The notes below the pieces were generated by a model. The model had not been told where the DNA came from. It made no database searches and saw only the letters and a list, made by a program, of their open reading frames with translations. From positions 1-26,753 of the forward strand of contig JAHFJU010000012.1 of assembly GCA_023245725.1 (NCBI GenBank): a stretch of 26,753 bases of DNA, given 5' to 3'. The DNA comes from Candidatus Peregrinibacteria bacterium (GTDB lineage Bacteria; Patescibacteriota; Gracilibacteria; UBA1369; UM-FILTER-53-11). A program made the translations under genes and the position numbers. Each line of letters starts with the position of its first letter. Position 1 is the first letter of the stretch. This document shows, piece after piece, positions 24,935-26,753 of the stretch.

Positions 24935-24955
24935 AAAGCGGTTTAGCTATAGTGT

Positions 24956-24991
24956 TGCTACAAAAGTAGAAATCTAATACTGATATTCGAG
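24956..24991 (-). repeat. Leader-distal terminal repeat, degenerate at its outer edge
   Basis: The leftmost repeat matches the consensus at 34 of 36 positions; the first two plus-strand bases are TG instead of AT. In crRNA orientation these are the final two bases of the repeat, next to which no spacer follows. Decay at the far end of the last repeat is what is expected at the trailer end and agrees with right-to-left transcription. Confidence 0.85.
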
Positions 24992-26004
24992 GTGTGTGTT
25001 TTGGGAGTGATGACGCAATATCTACAAAAGTAGAAATCTAATACTGATATTCGAGCATTCGCTTTCACTATTGTTTTCACACATCTACAAAAGTAGAAAT
25101 CTAATACTGATATTCGAGTGAAAATGTAGATGGTGAATACTGCTGATCTACAAAAGTAGAAATCTAATACTGATATTCGAGGACGATATGTTAGAGCGAA
25201 AACTAGAGATCTACAAAAGTAGAAATCTAATACTGATATTCGAGGGGAGCGCAAAACACGCACAGGTATACTAATCTACAAAAGTAGAAATCTAATACTG
25301 ATATTCGAGGCGACCGTAAAAAAATAACTAACCCCAAATCTACAAAAGTAGAAATCTAATACTGATATTCGAGCTCCTCCATTCCCCATGAGAAATAGTT
25401 ATCTACAAAAGTAGAAATCTAATACTGATATTCGAGCACATGATGTATTGGCTCGTGTGCATATCTACAAAAGTAGAAATCTAATACTGATATTCGAGCT
25501 GCAAAATTTGCAACAAAGGTCTGCAATCTACAAAAGTAGAAATCTAATACTGATATTCGAGCAAAATAGTATAAGTGACATATTATCATCTACAAAAGTA
25601 GAAATCTAATACTGATATTCGAGAGAAGAAACGCTTGACCCAGTAGCTAAATCTACAAAAGTAGAAATCTAATACTGATATTCGAGCTCTTGCAGGAGCC
25701 GAAATCACCTCATATCTACAAAAGTAGAAATCTAATACTGATATTCGAGAGCTGGAGTTAATCCAGTCGTTAATAAAAGATCTACAAAAGTAGAAATCTA
25801 ATACTGATATTCGAGACCCCATGTTTTCGCTAACATCTGAAATCTACAAAAGTAGAAATCTAATACTGATATTCGAGCTAGAGGATTGGGACTGTTTATT
25901 TACCATCTACAAAAGTAGAAATCTAATACTGATATTCGAGAGTATTGAACGTGGCGTTCCTCCATTCCATCTACAAAAGTAGAAATCTAATACTGATATT
26001 CGAG

Positions 26005-26030
26005 GGGTGGCGGAATAGGTAGACGCTAGG
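26005..26030 (-). other. CRISPR spacer resembling a tRNA-Leu D-arm
   Basis: A 26-bp spacer, the 17th from the left. Its plus strand contains GTGGCGGAAT-A-GGTAGACGC followed by TAGG. This is the highly characteristic 5' part of bacterial tRNA-Leu genes (positions about 6-30: end of the acceptor stem, D-arm, start of the anticodon stem); E. coli tRNA-Leu(CAG) has nearly the same string. The crRNA would be complementary to the tRNA sense strand. No tRNA-Leu gene lies in this window. Confidence 0.8.
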
Positions 26031-26753
26031 ATCTACAAAAGTAGAAATCTAATACTGATATTCGAGTTACATCAAGGGTATCATGAGCCACTCATCTACA
26101 AAAGTAGAAATCTAATACTGATATTCGAGCTGTCCTCCTGCTCTTGATTTCGCCACATCTACAAAAGTAGAAATCTAATACTGATATTCGAGTATTTTAC
26201 CCTTTACTTTTTAACTTAAATCTACAAAAGTAGAAATCTAATACTGATATTCGAGGCAAGGGCTGTAATAGCTGGAATAGTAATCTACAAAAGTAGAAAT
26301 CTAATACTGATATTCGAGAATTCAAGTCGGGCATGATTCCTTTTTATCTACAAAAGTAGAAATCTAATACTGATATTCGAGCATTCGGTAAGCCATACGA
26401 GTCGAAATCTACAAAAGTAGAAATCTAATACTGATATTCGAGTCCTCAGCGAACCTCATCATCTGAAGATCTACAAAAGTAGAAATCTAATACTGATATT
26501 CGAGAGCAAGCGGAGCTAGTTCAGAGTACAATATCTACAAAAGTAGAAATCTAATACTGATATTCGAGCATCAAGGTTGCTAGTTGTCGCTGAAAATCTA
26601 CAAAAGTAGAAATCTAATACTGATATTCGAGGGTTTACGCTCAACAATTTGGATTGTCATCTACAAAAGTAGAAATCTAATACTGATATTCGAGGCAATA
26701 CACTAGCGGGATTTTGGGCGTAATCTACAAAAGTAGAAATCTAATACTGATAT

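Larger units (their letters stand above)
24956..26753 (-). CRISPR. Type V-A (Cas12a-type) CRISPR array, truncated by the window edge
   Basis: 29 repeats of 36 bp, the last cut at 31 bp by the window end, and 28 spacers of 25-30 bp (15 of them exactly 27 bp). By eye the 27 complete internal repeats are identical; only the leftmost differs. On the minus strand the repeat begins CTCGAATATCAG and ends AGATTTCTACTTTTGTAGAT, whose TCTAC-TTTT-GTAGA hairpin is the 5' handle of Cas12a crRNAs. Transcription therefore runs from right to left, each repeat preceding its spacer. The leader, and probably cas12a with cas4/cas1/cas2, must lie beyond the right edge; no cas gene is in the window. All spacers are different, and no spacer was noticed to match elsewhere in the window, though this was not an exhaustive comparison. 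Reading frames inside the array are artefacts. Confidence 0.98.

Noticed and set aside
24958..25263. A minus-strand reading frame with repeated RISVLDFYFCR peptides
   Set aside because: It is the CRISPR repeat translated; the periodicity comes from repeat plus spacer lengths divisible by three over a few units.
25586..25822. A second repetitive minus-strand frame in the array
   Set aside because: Same artefact of translating CRISPR repeats and 27- or 30-bp spacers.
26505..26532. Spacer 25 looks slightly like a tRNA 5' end (GCGGAGCTAGTTCAG)
   Set aside because: After the D-stem-like part the conserved GG of the D-loop is missing and the rest does not fit, unlike spacer 17.
1..26753. Possible alternative genetic code (TGA recoded), as in some CPR lineages
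   Set aside because: TGA ends gpmI, the 10560 gene and the 18760 gene at the expected lengths, and no conserved gene has in-frame TGA.

Overview
The window is AT-rich bacterial chromosome using the standard code: TGA is a genuine stop for gpmI, for the P-loop gene at 10560 and for the PEGA-like gene at 18760, so the TGA-recoding Gracilibacteria/Absconditabacteria are excluded. Several traits together suggest a Candidate Phyla Radiation (Patescibacteria) genome: a PriA with eroded motor motifs, very compact gene packing with 4-base overlaps, almost no Shine-Dalgarno sequences, several small secreted or membrane proteins without recognisable family, and a type V-A (Cas12a-type) CRISPR array. 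The phylum is an inference; no rRNA or other decisive marker is present.

Layout. 1-2700 (+): the tail of a prepilin peptidase, then gpmI (glycolysis) and a ManC-type mannose-1-phosphate guanylyltransferase joined by an ATGA overlap. 2757-4854 (-): two tandem paralogous secreted or membrane-anchored proteins with six conserved cysteines. 4977-8616 (+): a small cupin like the C-terminal half of bifunctional ManC/PMI enzymes, then a fused SecDF with a parvulin-type prolyl isomerase module inserted in its first periplasmic domain. 8617-8987: a strong hairpin terminator and a tRNA-Arg(UCG) on the minus strand. 8988-13252 (+): a disordered protein of unknown role, then a P-loop NTPase coupled by ATGA overlap to the PriA-like gene. 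13332-13754 (-): a small membrane protein behind a near-consensus promoter. 13863-18827 (+): trpS, pyrG, a membrane protein with two PilC/GspF-like N-terminal modules, and an Lgt homologue that has lost most of the Lgt signature. 18760-24723 (-): a run read right to left: WecA/MraY-type glycosyltransferase, dnaG, rpoD, greA and a PEGA-like membrane protein. dnaG-rpoD is the core of the classical macromolecular-synthesis operon (rpsU is not seen).

24788-26753 (-): a possible 48-residue ORF and then at least 29 repeats of a 36-bp CRISPR with 28 spacers of 25-30 bp. The repeat carries the Cas12a crRNA hairpin, which sets transcription from right to left. The right edge cuts the array, so the leader and probably the cas genes are outside. 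One spacer closely resembles the D-arm region of a bacterial tRNA-Leu gene.

A recurring theme is promoters abutting start codons: the -10 hexamer lies exactly 6 nt before the start of gpmI, pyrG and the glycosyltransferase and 8-9 nt before dnaG, trpS and the cupin gene. This suggests leaderless or near-leaderless mRNAs. The most interesting items are the SecDF-parvulin fusion, the tRNA-Leu-like spacer, the signature-less Lgt and the leaderless promoter geometry. No computation or database search could be run; family calls rest on motifs read by eye.
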